Assembly: GCF_948472415.1 (NCBI RefSeq)
Contig: NZ_OX419519.1
Span: forward strand, 2,666,001-2,730,000
Length of the DNA stretch: 64,000 nt
DNA from: Kitasatospora fiedleri
GTDB taxonomy: Bacteria; Actinomycetota; Actinomycetes; Streptomycetales; Streptomycetaceae
Direction: 5' to 3'
The translations under genes and the position numbers were made by a program. Each line of letters begins with the position of its first letter. Position 1 is the first letter of the stretch. The notes under the pieces were generated by a model, which saw nothing but the letters and a program-made list of their open reading frames with translations, ran no database searches and was not told the origin of the DNA. Positions 1 through 11,071 of the stretch are shown here, one piece after another.

Positions 1-54
1 CGAGCTTCCTTCCCGTCTACAGGTTGCCCGCGCTGTGCGGTGGTGCGCCTCAGG

Positions 55-115
55 CGATCGGCTAGACCTGGGTCAGCCGATCGTCCTAGGCGAGGGGTGG
101 AGACAGCTCCACCCC
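55..115. terminator. Two tandem hairpins after the TetR gene
   Basis: Two inverted repeats follow one another. The first pairs cgatcggct (55-63) with agccgatcg (75-83). The second pairs ggggtggag (94-102) with ctccacccc (107-115) across a four-base loop. They lie just past the repaired stop codon of the TetR gene on the minus strand and are probably its transcription terminator. There is no U-tract, which is common in streptomycetes. Confidence 0.5.
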
Positions 116-144
116 ATCGACCGCGGGGTACCGGTACCGGCAGG

Positions 145-833
145 TCAGGCGGTCGGCCGGTCCTGTCCGACCTCGGCGGCGGCCGCCACGAACGCCCCTG
201 GGCGAGCGCGCGCAACAGGGCCGCCATGCTGTCGCGGGCCAGCCCGGACCGCTCGGGGACCGGCTCGGCCTGGGCCCCCTGGGTGCCCTGGGGCGGCTGC
301 GGCGCGGCGCTGTGCGGGGTGGAGTTGAGCAGGCCGAACACCGCGTGCACGGCGGCGCGGGCGAGCGGCTCCGCCTCGGGCGCGGCCAGGGGCGGGAACG
401 CCTCGCGCACCACCGTGACCCAGAGTTCGACGTAGCCGCGCTGGAGCCGGCGCACCCGGCGGCGGTCGTCCTCCTTGAGGTGGAGCAGCTCGCGGTCGTG
501 GAGGGTGATCAAGTCCCGGTCGTCCAGGGCGAAGTCGATGTGCCCGTCGATCAGGGAGTCCAGCGCGGCCCGCGGCCCGGCGGCCTCGCCCTCGCGCCGC
601 CGCCCCTCGTCCAGCAGGCGCTCGCTGATGCCGACCAGGAGGTCGGCGAGCATGGCGTCCTTGCCCGCGAAGTGCCGGTACAGCCCGGGTCCGCTGATGC
701 CGACCGCCTTGCCGATCTCGTCGACGCCGACTCCGAGGAAACCGCGGGCGGCGAACAGCCTGGCGGCCTCTTTCCGGATCTGGTCACGGCGTGGGAGCGC
801 GGGGGCGGCGGGGCGGTTGGGCATGCTGCCCAT
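145..833 (-). pseudogene. TetR-family regulator of the adjacent acyl-CoA carboxylase operon (apparent frameshift)
   Basis: The N-terminal third is a TetR DNA-binding domain: helix RKEAARLFAARGFLGVGVDE, then IGKAVGISGPGLYRHFAGKD (about residues 17-62). ATG at 833 is used; ATG at 824 is an alternative. Read straight through, the frame never stops and runs off the left edge with a Pro/Arg-rich tail. If one base is added to the c-run at 195-198, the end becomes AFVAAAAEVGQDRPTA followed by a stop at 145-147, a normal TetR C-terminus giving about 229 residues. The gene diverges from the leucine-catabolism operon, with two palindromes in the 121-base gap, so it most likely represses that operon and itself. 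The same gene arrangement is found in S. coelicolor. The ligand is probably a branched acyl-CoA (inference). Whether the frameshift is real or a sequencing error cannot be decided here. Confidence 0.82.
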
Positions 834-846
834 CGTAGACAGTCGG

Positions 847-889
847 GTTATCCATGGTTAACCTGGCCGCAGAGTTAACGCTCATTAAC
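847..889. promoter_or_regulatory. Two 16-bp palindromic operators in the TetR/accD1 divergent promoter
   Basis: gttatccatggttaac (847-862) matches its own reverse complement at 14 of 16 positions. gttaacgctcattaac (874-889) has the same GTTA...TAAC ends. Their centres are 27 bases apart. Both lie between the TetR gene and accD1 in an AT-richer patch of otherwise very GC-rich DNA. This is the layout expected for a TetR dimer site pair controlling both directions. Binding is inferred from position and symmetry only. Confidence 0.65.
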
Positions 890-954
890 ACGGGCTGGCC
901 GGTTCGCCCTTCGGCCTGCCCGGATCCGATCCGAGGGGCAAGGGAGCTCTTGGG

Positions 955-2660
955 ATGGTCCTCTCTTCGGCACAGAGCCTTCCGTGGTCCGCCGCCTCCG
1001 CGCGGGGCACGGTGCCGGCCGCCCCGCCGTTCGCCGCCGCCGACGCACCGGCCCCCGGCTGGAGGGCGCGGTCGACCCGTCCGCCCCGGCCGGGCTGGCC
1101 AACGCGCAGGCGCACCGGGAACTGGTCGCCGAGCTGCGCGGCAAGCTCGCGGCGGCGGCGCTCGGTGGCGGCGAGAAGGCGCGCGCCAAGCACGTCGCCC
1201 GCGGCAAACTCCTGCCCCGGGAGCGGGTGGACACCCTGCTCGACCCCGGCTCGCCGTTCCTCGAACTGGCCCCGCTCGCCGCCGACGGGCTGTACGACGG
1301 GGCCGCCCCGGCAGCGGGGGTGATCGCCGGGATCGGCCGGGTCGCCGGACGCGAGGTCCTGGTGGTGGCGAACGACGCCACGGTCAAGGGCGGCACGTAC
1401 TACCCGATGACGGTCAAGAAGCACCTGCGCGCGCAGGAGGTGGCGCTGGAGAACCGGCTGCCCTGCGTCTACCTGGTGGACTCCGGCGGGGCGTTCCTGC
1501 CGATGCAGGACGAGGTGTTCCCGGACCGCGACCACTTCGGGCGGATCTTCTACAACCAGGCGCGGCTGTCCGCCGCCGGAATCCCGCAGATCGCGGCGGT
1601 GCTGGGCTCCTGCACCGCGGGCGGCGCGTACGTGCCCGCGATGAGCGACGAGGCGGTGATCGTCCGAAACCAGGGCACCATCTTCCTGGGCGGGCCCCCG
1701 CTGGTGAAGGCCGCGACCGGCGAGGTGGTGACCGCCGAGGAACTGGGCGGCGGCGACCTCCACTCCCGCACCTCGGGCGTGACCGACCACCTGGCGGAGG
1801 ACGACGCGCACGCGCTCTCCATCGTCCGCACCATCGTGGCCGGGCTCGGCCCGCGCGCCGCCAAGCCGTGGCCGCTCGCCCCGGTCGAGCCGCCCGCGGT
1901 CGACCCGGCCGGGTTGTACGGCGTGGTGCCGGTGGACCCGCGCACCCCCTACGACGTGCGCGAGGTGATCGCCCGGCTGGTGGACGGCAGCCGGTTCGCC
2001 GAGTTCAAGGCCGAGTACGGCACCACCCTGGTGACCGGGTTCGCCCGGATTCACGGCCACCCGGTCGGCATCGTCGCCAACAACGGCGTCCTGTTCGCCG
2101 AGTCCGCGCTCAAGGGCGCGCACTTCATCGAGCTGTGCGACCAGCGCGGCATCCCCCTCCTCTTCCTGCAGAACATCACCGGATTCATGGTGGGCCGCCA
2201 GTACGAGGCCGGCGGCATCGCCAAGCACGGCGCCAAGATGGTCACCGCGGTGGCCTGCACCCGGGTGCCCAAGCTGACGGTGGTGATCGGCGGCTCGTAC
2301 GGGGCGGGCAACTACTCGATGTGCGGCCGGGCCTACTCACCCCGCTTCCTGTGGATGTGGCCGAACGCGAAGATCTCCGTGATGGGCGGCGAGCAGGCGG
2401 CGTCGGTGCTGGCCACCGTCCGCCGCGACCAGGTGGAGGCCCGCGGCGAGGACTGGTCCACCGAGGACGAGGACGAGTTCAAGCGCCCCGTCCGCGAGCA
2501 GTACGAGCGCCAGGGCAACGCCTACTACGCCACCGCCCGGCTGTGGGACGACGGTGTGATCGACCCGCTGCAGACCCGTACCGTGCTCGGCCTGGCGCTC
2601 ACTGCCTGCGCCAACGCTCCGCTCGCCGAACCGCGCCCGTTCGGGGTCTTCCGCATGTGA
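955..2660 (+). CDS. accD1: Acyl-CoA carboxylase carboxyltransferase (beta) subunit, methylcrotonyl-CoA type
   Basis: Carboxyltransferase subunit that moves CO2 from biotin to an acyl-CoA, here most likely 3-methylcrotonyl-CoA in leucine breakdown. The crotonase-fold domain is intact: [20 protein letters not shown] near the start, an oxyanion-hole loop [18 protein letters not shown], and [20 protein letters not shown] in the C-terminal half. The start is uncertain. ATG 955 has a good ribosome site (agggag, 941-946, eight bases upstream), but its frame joins the conserved body only if one base is added to the ccccc run at 1052-1056. GTG 984 is in frame without repair but has no ribosome site and gives an Arg-rich N-terminus. 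Repair gives 568 residues. Order matches S. coelicolor accD1 - biotin carboxylase - hmgL - acyl-CoA dehydrogenase. Confidence 0.9.
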
Positions 2661-2725
2661 CGCCCCGCCGCCCGACCGGCCGCGCCGCTCCTCCCGGAGC
2701 CGGCCGGCCGGACCGCCGCCACCGA

Positions 2726-2803
2726 CCGGCCCGGGCAGATCCGGCCCGGGCAGATCCGGCCCAGGACAGAACCGGCCCGGCACAGAACAAGCCCGGGTCA
2801 GGA
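2726..2803 (+). repeat. 15-16 bp tandem repeat between accD1 and the biotin carboxylase gene
   Basis: Two exact copies of ccggcccgggcagat (2726-2740, 2741-2755) are followed by three degenerate copies (ccggcccaggacagaa, ccggcccggcacagaa, caagcccgggtcagga). The repeat fills the middle of a 237-base spacer inside an operon whose other junctions are short. No coding potential is evident. Confidence 0.75.
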
Positions 2804-2897
2804 CCGGCCCGACGGCCCGCACCGGCCGCCGGGGCCAGCACTAGTGCTATTTCGCCAACTCGCCCACCGTTCCCTTCCTGACGGAGGAACACCTCTC

Positions 2898-5074
<2,177 letters not shown>

Positions 5075-5078
<4 letters not shown>

Positions 5079-6109
5079 CCGCCACGCCGTCCGGGCCGAC
5101 CGCCCCCGCGTCCACGCCCACCACCACGCCCTCCGCCGCAGCCGAACCGACCGTGCTGGAGCTCGGCCTCCCGCAGCCGGTGCGCGATCCCGGGCTGCCC
5201 GCCCGGGTCCGCATCCACGAGGTCGGCGCGCGCGACGGGCTGCAGAACGAGGCGGCCCGCGTCCCCGTCGAGGTGAAGGCCGAGTTCATCGCCCGGCTCG
5301 CCGCCGCCGGGCTGCGCACCGTCGAGGCGACCAGCTTCGTCCACCCCAAGTGGGTGCCGCAGCTGGCGGACGCCGAGGAGCTGATGCCCCGGCTGGCCGA
5401 CCTGCCCGCGCGGTACCCGGGCCTGCGGCTGCCCGTGCTGGTGCCCAACGAGCGCGGGCTGGACCGGGCGCTGGCGCACCACGCCGCCGAGGTCGCGGTG
5501 TTCGCCAGCGCCACCGAGACCTTCGCCCGGCGCAACCTCAACCGCTCGGCGGACGAGGCGATGGCGATGTTCCGTCCGGTGGTCGGGCGTGCCGCGGACG
5601 CCGGGATCGCGGTGCGCGGCTACCTGTCGATGTGCTTCGGCGACCCGTGGGAGGGCCCGGTGCCGGTCGAACAGGTGGTCCGCCACGGCCTGGCGCTGCT
5701 GGAGATGGGCTGCGCCGAGCTGAGCCTCGGCGACACCATCGGCGTCGCCACCCCCGGCCACGTCAACGCGCTGCTCGACGCGTTCACCCGTTCCGGCGTA
5801 CCGGTCGAACGGCTGGCCGTGCACTTCCACGACACCTACGGGCAGGCGCTCGCCAACACGCTGGCGGCGCTGCGCTCCGGCGTGACCGTGGTGGACGCGT
5901 CGGCCGGCGGACTCGGCGGCTGCCCGTACGCCAAGAGCGCAACCGGCAACCTCGCCACCGAGGACCTCGTCTGGATGCTGCACGGCCTGGGCATCGAGAC
6001 CGGCGTGGACCTCGCGGCACTCGCCGCGACCAGCGGTTGGATGGCCCGTCACCTCGGTCGCCCCAGCCCGTCGAGGACGGTCAACGCCCTACTCGGGCCG
6101 ACGTCCTGA
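5075..6109 (+). CDS. hmgL: Hydroxymethylglutaryl-CoA lyase
   Basis: Splits HMG-CoA into acetyl-CoA and acetoacetate, the last step of leucine degradation. The 344-residue protein is a TIM-barrel lyase beginning RIHEVGARDGLQNE near residue 48. It carries the metal and catalytic motifs HFHDTYGQALANTLAALRSG and the flexible-loop cysteine in GGLGGCPYAKSATGNLATED. The first 45 residues are Pro/Ala/Thr-rich and not part of the fold, so translation might begin later, but ATG 5075 overlaps the carboxylase stop by four bases, which suggests translational coupling. The protein belongs to the same operon as the two carboxylase subunits. Confidence 0.95.
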
Positions 6110-6176
6110 TCCCCGACACCCTCCGACTCCCCACCCTCACCAGGCCCACCAGGCCGCGATCCCGGGAGGATCAGCC

Positions 6177-7367
6177 GTGCTCGACCACCGCCTGAGCAGT
6201 GAGTACGAGGAACTCCGCCGCACCGTCGAGGAGTTCGCCAACGATGTGATTGCGCCGAAGATCGGCGAATACTACGAGCAGAATGAATTCCCGTACGAAA
6301 TCGTCCGGGAAATGGGGCGGATGGGCCTGTTCGGACTGCCGTTCCCCGAGGAGTACGGCGGCATGGGCGGCGACTACTTCGCGCTCTGCCTGGTCCTGGA
6401 GGAGCTGGCCCGGGTCGACTCCTCGGTGGCGATCACCCTGGAGGCCGCGGTCTCGCTCGGCGCGATGCCGATCCACCTCTTCGGCACCGAGGAGCAGAAG
6501 CGCGAGTGGCTGCCGAAGCTGACCTCCGGCGAGCTGCTCGGCGCCTTCGGCCTGACCGAGCCCGAGGGCGGCACGGACGCCGGGGCGACCCGGACTACCG
6601 CGCGCTACGACGAGGCCACCGACGAGTGGGTGATCAACGGCAGCAAGTGCTTCATCACCAACTCCGGCACCGACGTCACCGGGCTCGTCACCGTCACCGC
6701 ACTGACCGAACCGATCACACATTCGAGTGATGGATCGTCAAATCACTCGCCCACCAGGGAAATCTCCTCCATCATCGTTCCCACTGGGACTCCCGGGTTC
6801 CAGGTGTCGAAGAAGTATTCGAAGGTCGGGTGGAACGCCTCGGACACCCGCGAACTGTCCTTCACCGACTGCCGCGTACCCGCCGCCAACCTGCTCGGAC
6901 GCCGAGGCCGCGGTTACGCCCAGTTCCTGCGCATCCTCGACGAGGGCCGCATCGCCATCGCGGCCCTGGCCACCGGCCTGGCCCAGGGGTGCGTCGACCA
7001 GTCCCTCTCGTACGCCGCCGCCCGCCGCGCCTTCGGCCGGCCGATCGGCGCCAACCAGGTCATCCAGTTCAAGCTCGCCGACATGGAGACGCGCGCGCAC
7101 ACCTCCCGCCTGGCCTGGCGGGACGCCGCCTCCCGGCTGCTGCACTCCGAGCCCTTCAAGAAGGAGGCAGCCATCGCCAAGCTGTACGCGTCCGAGGCCG
7201 CGGTCGACAACGCCCGCGAGGCGACCCAGATCCACGGCGGCTACGGCTTCATGAACGAGTACCCGGTCGCCCGCATGTGGCGCGACTGCAAGATCCTGGA
7301 GATCGGCGAGGGAACTTCGGAGGTCCAGCGGATGCTCATCGCCCGTGAACTCGGCATGACGTCCTGA
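6177..7367 (+). CDS. Acyl-CoA dehydrogenase, probably for short branched acyl-CoA
   Basis: FAD enzyme of 396 residues, likely acting on isovaleryl- or isobutyryl-CoA upstream of the carboxylase step. Motifs of the family are clear: FGLTEPEGGTDAGA (FAD/substrate loop), the C-terminal helix IHGGYGFMNEYPVARMWRD, and IGEGTSEVQRMLIARELG, whose Glu is the usual catalytic-base position. GTG 6177 is used, with gggagga about seven bases before it. One oddity is an insert TEPITHSSDGSSNHSPTR (bases about 6707-6763) between beta-strands, in sequence clearly poorer in GC than the rest of the gene. The pattern of Ser, His and Asn there looks like a surface loop. The gene closes the operon; a convergent gene follows after 10 bases. 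Confidence 0.93.
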   Translation: MLDHRLSSEYEELRRTVEEFANDVIAPKIGEYYEQNEFPYEIVREMGRMGLFGLPFPEEYGGMGGDYFALCLVLEELARVDSSVAITLEAAVSLGAMPIHLFGTEEQKREWLPKLTSGELLGAFGLTEPEGGTDAGATRTTARYDEATDEWVINGSKCFITNSGTDVTGLVTVTALTEPITHSSDGSSNHSPTREISSIIVPTGTPGFQVSKKYSKVGWNASDTRELSFTDCRVPAANLLGRRGRGYAQFLRILDEGRIAIAALATGLAQGCVDQSLSYAAARRAFGRPIGANQVIQFKLADMETRAHTSRLAWRDAASRLLHSEPFKKEAAIAKLYASEAAVDNAREATQIHGGYGFMNEYPVARMWRDCKILEIGEGTSEVQRMLIARELGMTS

Positions 7368-7377
7368 ACCGCACCGG

Positions 7378-8172
7378 TCAGGACGGGAACGGGGGCAGGG
7401 CCGAGGCCCCGGCGTTGCGGTCGATCTGGTCGTAGCGCTCCAACGCCAGTTGGAACGCCGTCGGCTGGACGCGCGCCGCGCCGGAGAACGGCCCGCTCAT
7501 CACCGCCACCATGCTCACCCCGAACGCCACGGAGGCGCCCACGAAACACATCAGCACCAGGTTCCGCGGGTTGGAGGTCAGCCCGATCACCGAGGGGGTG
7601 GCCAGCACGAACACGGCCCCCACCAGCAGACCACCGATCGCCAGCGCGGGCACGGACGCACGGAGATCACCCAGCCGCGCGTTCCGCTTGGCGTTGACGT
7701 CGGACAGGCTCCGCAGCACATCGGTCCGGGCACTCGCCTCGGCCTGGCTGTGCACGGCGGCTCGGTCGACGGCGGCCCGCACCTGGTCGACCGCCCGCCA
7801 GGCGGCCTGACTCCCGGTGCCGTGCCGCATGGTGGCCCACTCGTCGTCGATCACCACCCCGGTGTAGGTCCGCAGCCTGTCCCGCACGGCGGGGCGGTCG
7901 GCCTCGGGCAGGCCACCGGCGGTCCAGTAAGCCTCCGTGAGGGCCCGCGACTCCTCATAGGTGTGCTGGCGCGCCGAGTTCAGCTGCTGCCAGGTGCCCG
8001 CGATGCTGAACCCCAGGAAGAGCGCGAAGAAGCCGAGGATCGCCGCCCCGGCAAAGGACATCGCCTGCGGTGTCGTCGCCCCTTCCCGGGCCCGCTTGGT
8101 CCGCCCCAGCAGCAGGCCGATCACCAGCGCCAACGCCGCACCCGACACCGCGGCGAGGGCGACGGTCAGCAT
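7378..8172 (-). CDS. DUF4239-type integral membrane protein (bestrophin-like)
   Basis: 264 residues with four predicted membrane helices in two pairs: residues about 1-22 and 42-62 at the N-terminus, and ALAIGGLLVGAVFVL plus NLVLMCFVGASVAFGVSM at the C-terminus. Between the pairs lies a soluble, mostly helical segment of about 110 residues, with SARQHTYEESRALTEAYW at its start. This arrangement is typical of the DUF4239 family, which is distantly related to bestrophin channels; the function is unknown. It stands alone, convergent with the dehydrogenase gene and downstream of a surface-protein gene on the same strand. Confidence 0.82.
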   Translation of the reverse strand: MLTVALAAVSGAALALVIGLLLGRTKRAREGATTPQAMSFAGAAILGFFALFLGFSIAGTWQQLNSARQHTYEESRALTEAYWTAGGLPEADRPAVRDRLRTYTGVVIDDEWATMRHGTGSQAAWRAVDQVRAAVDRAAVHSQAEASARTDVLRSLSDVNAKRNARLGDLRASVPALAIGGLLVGAVFVLATPSVIGLTSNPRNLVLMCFVGASVAFGVSMVAVMSGPFSGAARVQPTAFQLALERYDQIDRNAGASALPPFPS

Positions 8173-8344
8173 CGCGGCCCGACCGTGTCGGCGGCTGCGC
8201 CTGCCCTGCCGCCGGCCTCAGGAGCGTGCTCCGAACCGTTCCTTGACTCGACAAGAATGCCAACAGGGCTGCTGGGGCGGGGACGCCGTGTGCTCCGCCG
8301 CGGTGTCACCGCCACCGCTGCCCGCGCCGTCGCTGTCACCGTGG

Positions 8345-10282
8345 TCACGGCCGTCCTCGCCGACCGCGGTTCCGTGTGGTGAAGGCCGCCGCCAGCACGC
8401 ACAGCACCGGCAGGAGGATCGCCAGCAGGAGCATCATCACCTCGGCGCCGTCCCAGGTGTCGTCCTCATCTCCCCGGGGCCGCTCCTCCTCCGCGAACTG
8501 GCTCTGCGCCTGCACGCCCGGGGACCGGCCCGTGGCGGGCGCCGACGGCTGCCGGCCCACCGCGGTGCCGGAGGCCCGGTCGGTCTCCCGGCTCGGGCCG
8601 GAGGCAGGGGTGGAGACGAGGGCGGAGGAAGACGCGAGGGCGGAGGCGATCCGGCTGTCCGTCGTGCGCGCCGCCGGGTTTCCGGAGAAGGGGTTCGCCG
8701 CACCGGACCGTCCCGGCGCGGCGAAGGGTGAGGCGGGCCGGGCGAAGGCGGTCCCGCCCGGCAGCAGCACCGGCGCCTGGCCGGGGAGGAACGGTACGAG
8801 CAGCTGCCCTGCCAGGGCCGGGGCTCCCGCCGCGAGCTGCGCCTGCCCTGCGACGCCGGGCTGCTGCCCGACCGCGGCAGCCTCCGGTCGGGTGCCGGGC
8901 GGGACGGAGACCGGGAACAGCCCGGGCGGGACGGTGTCGTTCGAGAGCGTCGGAGCCGTGCCCGTAGCTGCGGTGCCACTGCTGCCCGTCGCGCCGGGAG
9001 TAGCAGGCCCGGCAGCGGTAACCGCCCCGCCACCCTGCCCCTGGCCCGATCCCGCTCCGGGTCCTGCTCCTGCTCCCGGTCCGGTGGCGGGACCCGAGCC
9101 GGGGGTGGTGCCCGGCCCGGTCGCGGTTCCGGAGCTTTCACCGGAACCCCCGCCGGGCCCCGAGCCGGAACCGACTCCCTGGCCGACGGGGACGGGCTCG
9201 GTCGGCTCCGGGTTGGACGGGGTCGGTCGCAGCCCGTCGTAGGCCCCGTCCGCCTCGGCGGAGACCTGGCGGGATGCTTGGCGGTTGCCGTCCGGGCCGA
9301 CGGTCGCGTCGTCCGCCAGGCCGACCGCCCGGGCCGTACCGGTCTGGCGTCCCGGGCGGGCGGTTCCCGTTGCCCGGCAGTCGACGGGCTGCCCGGGGGA
9401 AAGGGTGTGCCCACCGTCCGGGCCCGCACAGTCCACCGTGCCCAGGCCGGGTAGTCCCTCGGTGACCGAGGCCGCGGTGATCGGGACGTCACCGAACGCC
9501 TCCAGGCGGTACTGGAGTTCAACGGTGCCGCTGACACCGGTCACCGCCCTGGTCGCAGGCCGGGTGGCCGCACCGGTCGTGGGCCCGGAGGCGGTTTCGG
9601 TCGCGGTTCCGGTCGCGGATTCGATCGCGGATTCGATCGCGGATCCCGGGACGGATGCGCGAGTGGATTCGAGGATGGATCGGCGGAGGTCGCTCGGGGG
9701 CGTTCGAGGTGCGGACCGGCGGGACAGGCCCGTGCCGCCGGGCGTGCCCACCCGGGTGAGCCGGATGCCTGCGGCGATGCCTAGGTAGCCGGTGGGTGCT
9801 TCGGCGTGCGCCTGCGGCAGGTGGTCGGGCGCATCGGCGACTGCCGCGACCTGCGCGGTCTGCGGACCGGCCGCGACGGTGAAGGTGGCGGTGCAGTCGA
9901 GGGTGCCGCCGGACGGGATGCTCCGGTCGGCGCCGCACGAGAGCAGCCCGCCGGGGAGTTGGGGGTCGCTCAGCACCACGCTGCCGAGCGGGTACTCGGC
10001 GTGGTTGCTCAGGTGGTACGTGCGGGTGGCGGGCTCCCCCGCACGGAGCCGCACGCCGGGGTCGGTGCCGGCGTTGGTGCTGACGCTCAGCCTCAACTCG
10101 TTGTGCACCTCGCCACCGCGGGTGGTGCCCGCCTCCGACGTCCAGGTGCCGAGGACAGCCGGAGCCAGCAGCGCGATCCCGAGCACGGTGGGCACGGGGC
10201 GGCGTGGTGCGGCTGCGGCGAGGCGCCATCCAGCAGTCAGTACGTCGATATGACGATTGGTCACTTTGGCATGATCGGCCAA
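8345..10282 (-). CDS. Large membrane-anchored surface protein with repeated extracellular domains
   Basis: About 645 residues, no enzyme motif. A hydrophobic segment VPTVLGIALLAPAVLG near the N-terminus acts as signal or anchor. Two related beta-rich modules follow, each with a CGADR/CAGPDGG cysteine region and phrases such as IPSGGTLDCTATFTVAAGPQ and LSPGQPVDCRATGTARPGRQ, resembling DUF11-like surface modules. Between and after them are Thr/Ala- and Gly/Pro/Ser-rich linkers, including a SAIESAIESATGTATETASG stretch. The end has one membrane helix, MMLLLAILLPVLCVLAAAF, and a basic tail RNRGRRGRP, so the bulk lies outside the cell. The start is TTG 10282; GTG 10264 is an in-frame alternative. 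It is probably a cell-envelope structural protein (inference). Confidence 0.72.
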   Translation of the reverse strand: MADHAKVTNRHIDVLTAGWRLAAAAPRRPVPTVLGIALLAPAVLGTWTSEAGTTRGGEVHNELRLSVSTNAGTDPGVRLRAGEPATRTYHLSNHAEYPLGSVVLSDPQLPGGLLSCGADRSIPSGGTLDCTATFTVAAGPQTAQVAAVADAPDHLPQAHAEAPTGYLGIAAGIRLTRVGTPGGTGLSRRSAPRTPPSDLRRSILESTRASVPGSAIESAIESATGTATETASGPTTGAATRPATRAVTGVSGTVELQYRLEAFGDVPITAASVTEGLPGLGTVDCAGPDGGHTLSPGQPVDCRATGTARPGRQTGTARAVGLADDATVGPDGNRQASRQVSAEADGAYDGLRPTPSNPEPTEPVPVGQGVGSGSGPGGGSGESSGTATGPGTTPGSGPATGPGAGAGPGAGSGQGQGGGAVTAAGPATPGATGSSGTAATGTAPTLSNDTVPPGLFPVSVPPGTRPEAAAVGQQPGVAGQAQLAAGAPALAGQLLVPFLPGQAPVLLPGGTAFARPASPFAAPGRSGAANPFSGNPAARTTDSRIASALASSSALVSTPASGPSRETDRASGTAVGRQPSAPATGRSPGVQAQSQFAEEERPRGDEDDTWDGAEVMMLLLAILLPVLCVLAAAFTTRNRGRRGRP

Positions 10283-10561
10283 GAGGGCGATCTTCCCTTG
10301 GCGCGGCGCACCGGTGTGGTGGGGAACGACTCGATCGGCCGATACCGCCAGGTCACGCGGTGGCAGCCCCCGTCCTGGCGGTGGGGCTGCCGGAGGGCGG
10401 GACGGGGGCGGAGGCGGGCGCGGGGTAGGGACGGCTGCGTATGGCTCGCTCGCCCGCCCACCGGTCGGCCTGCGCGCTCCCGCAGGAGGGCGCGGTCGGC
10501 TGTACCGCGGCCACAGGTCAGTGCGGGGCGGTGCGAGCCCGAGCGGGTCGGTGCGGGGCGG

Positions 10562-11071
10562 TCAGGGGATGACGATCACCGGACGGTTGGCGCGGCGGGC
10601 GAGTCGGCTGGAGACGGAGCCGAAGAGCTTGCCGAGCAGGCCGTGGGTGCTGCCGACCACGATGGCGTCCGCGGCGTACTCGCGGCCGACCTCCTCGATC
10701 TCGTGACAGATGTCCCCGCCGCGTTCGATCAGGATCCAGGGGACGCCGGAGAGGAAGTCGGCGCAGGCGAGTTCGAGGCCGAGGATCTCGGTGCGCTGGT
10801 CCGGGAGGTCCACGAAGACGGGCGGTTCGCAGCCGGCCCAGACGGTGGTGGGGAGCCGGTTGGCGACGTGGACGATCACCAGACCGCAGCGGGAGCGACG
10901 GGCCATGCCGACGGCGTAGGCCAGGGCGCGCTCGCTGGAGAGCGAGCCGTCGAAGCCGACCACCACGCCGTGCTGGAACTGCGGGTCGCAGGCGCGCGAA
11001 CCGTGTTCCTGGAGCTGGGGTTCGTCTTCGCCGTCGCGGCGGCCGACGGTGGGACGGGATCGGTCGGTCAT
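10562..11071 (-). CDS. Universal stress protein (UspA family), single domain
   Basis: 169 residues. The UspA fold is recognisable from GVVVGFDGSLSSERALAYAV at the first strand/helix and the ATP-type motif VVGSTHGLLGKLFGSVSSRLARRANRPVIVIP at the end (G-2x-G-9x-GS pattern). ATG 11071 is chosen because ggagga lies seven bases upstream. The same frame stays open upstream to ATG 11686, which would add about 205 residues rich in Pro, Asp and Ala with no ribosome site. I treat this as non-coding, but a disordered N-terminal extension cannot be excluded. The gene is monocistronic. In many actinobacteria such proteins answer to hypoxia or stationary phase. Confidence 0.85.
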   Translation of the reverse strand: MTDRSRPTVGRRDGEDEPQLQEHGSRACDPQFQHGVVVGFDGSLSSERALAYAVGMARRSRCGLVIVHVANRLPTTVWAGCEPPVFVDLPDQRTEILGLELACADFLSGVPWILIERGGDICHEIEEVGREYAADAIVVGSTHGLLGKLFGSVSSRLARRANRPVIVIP

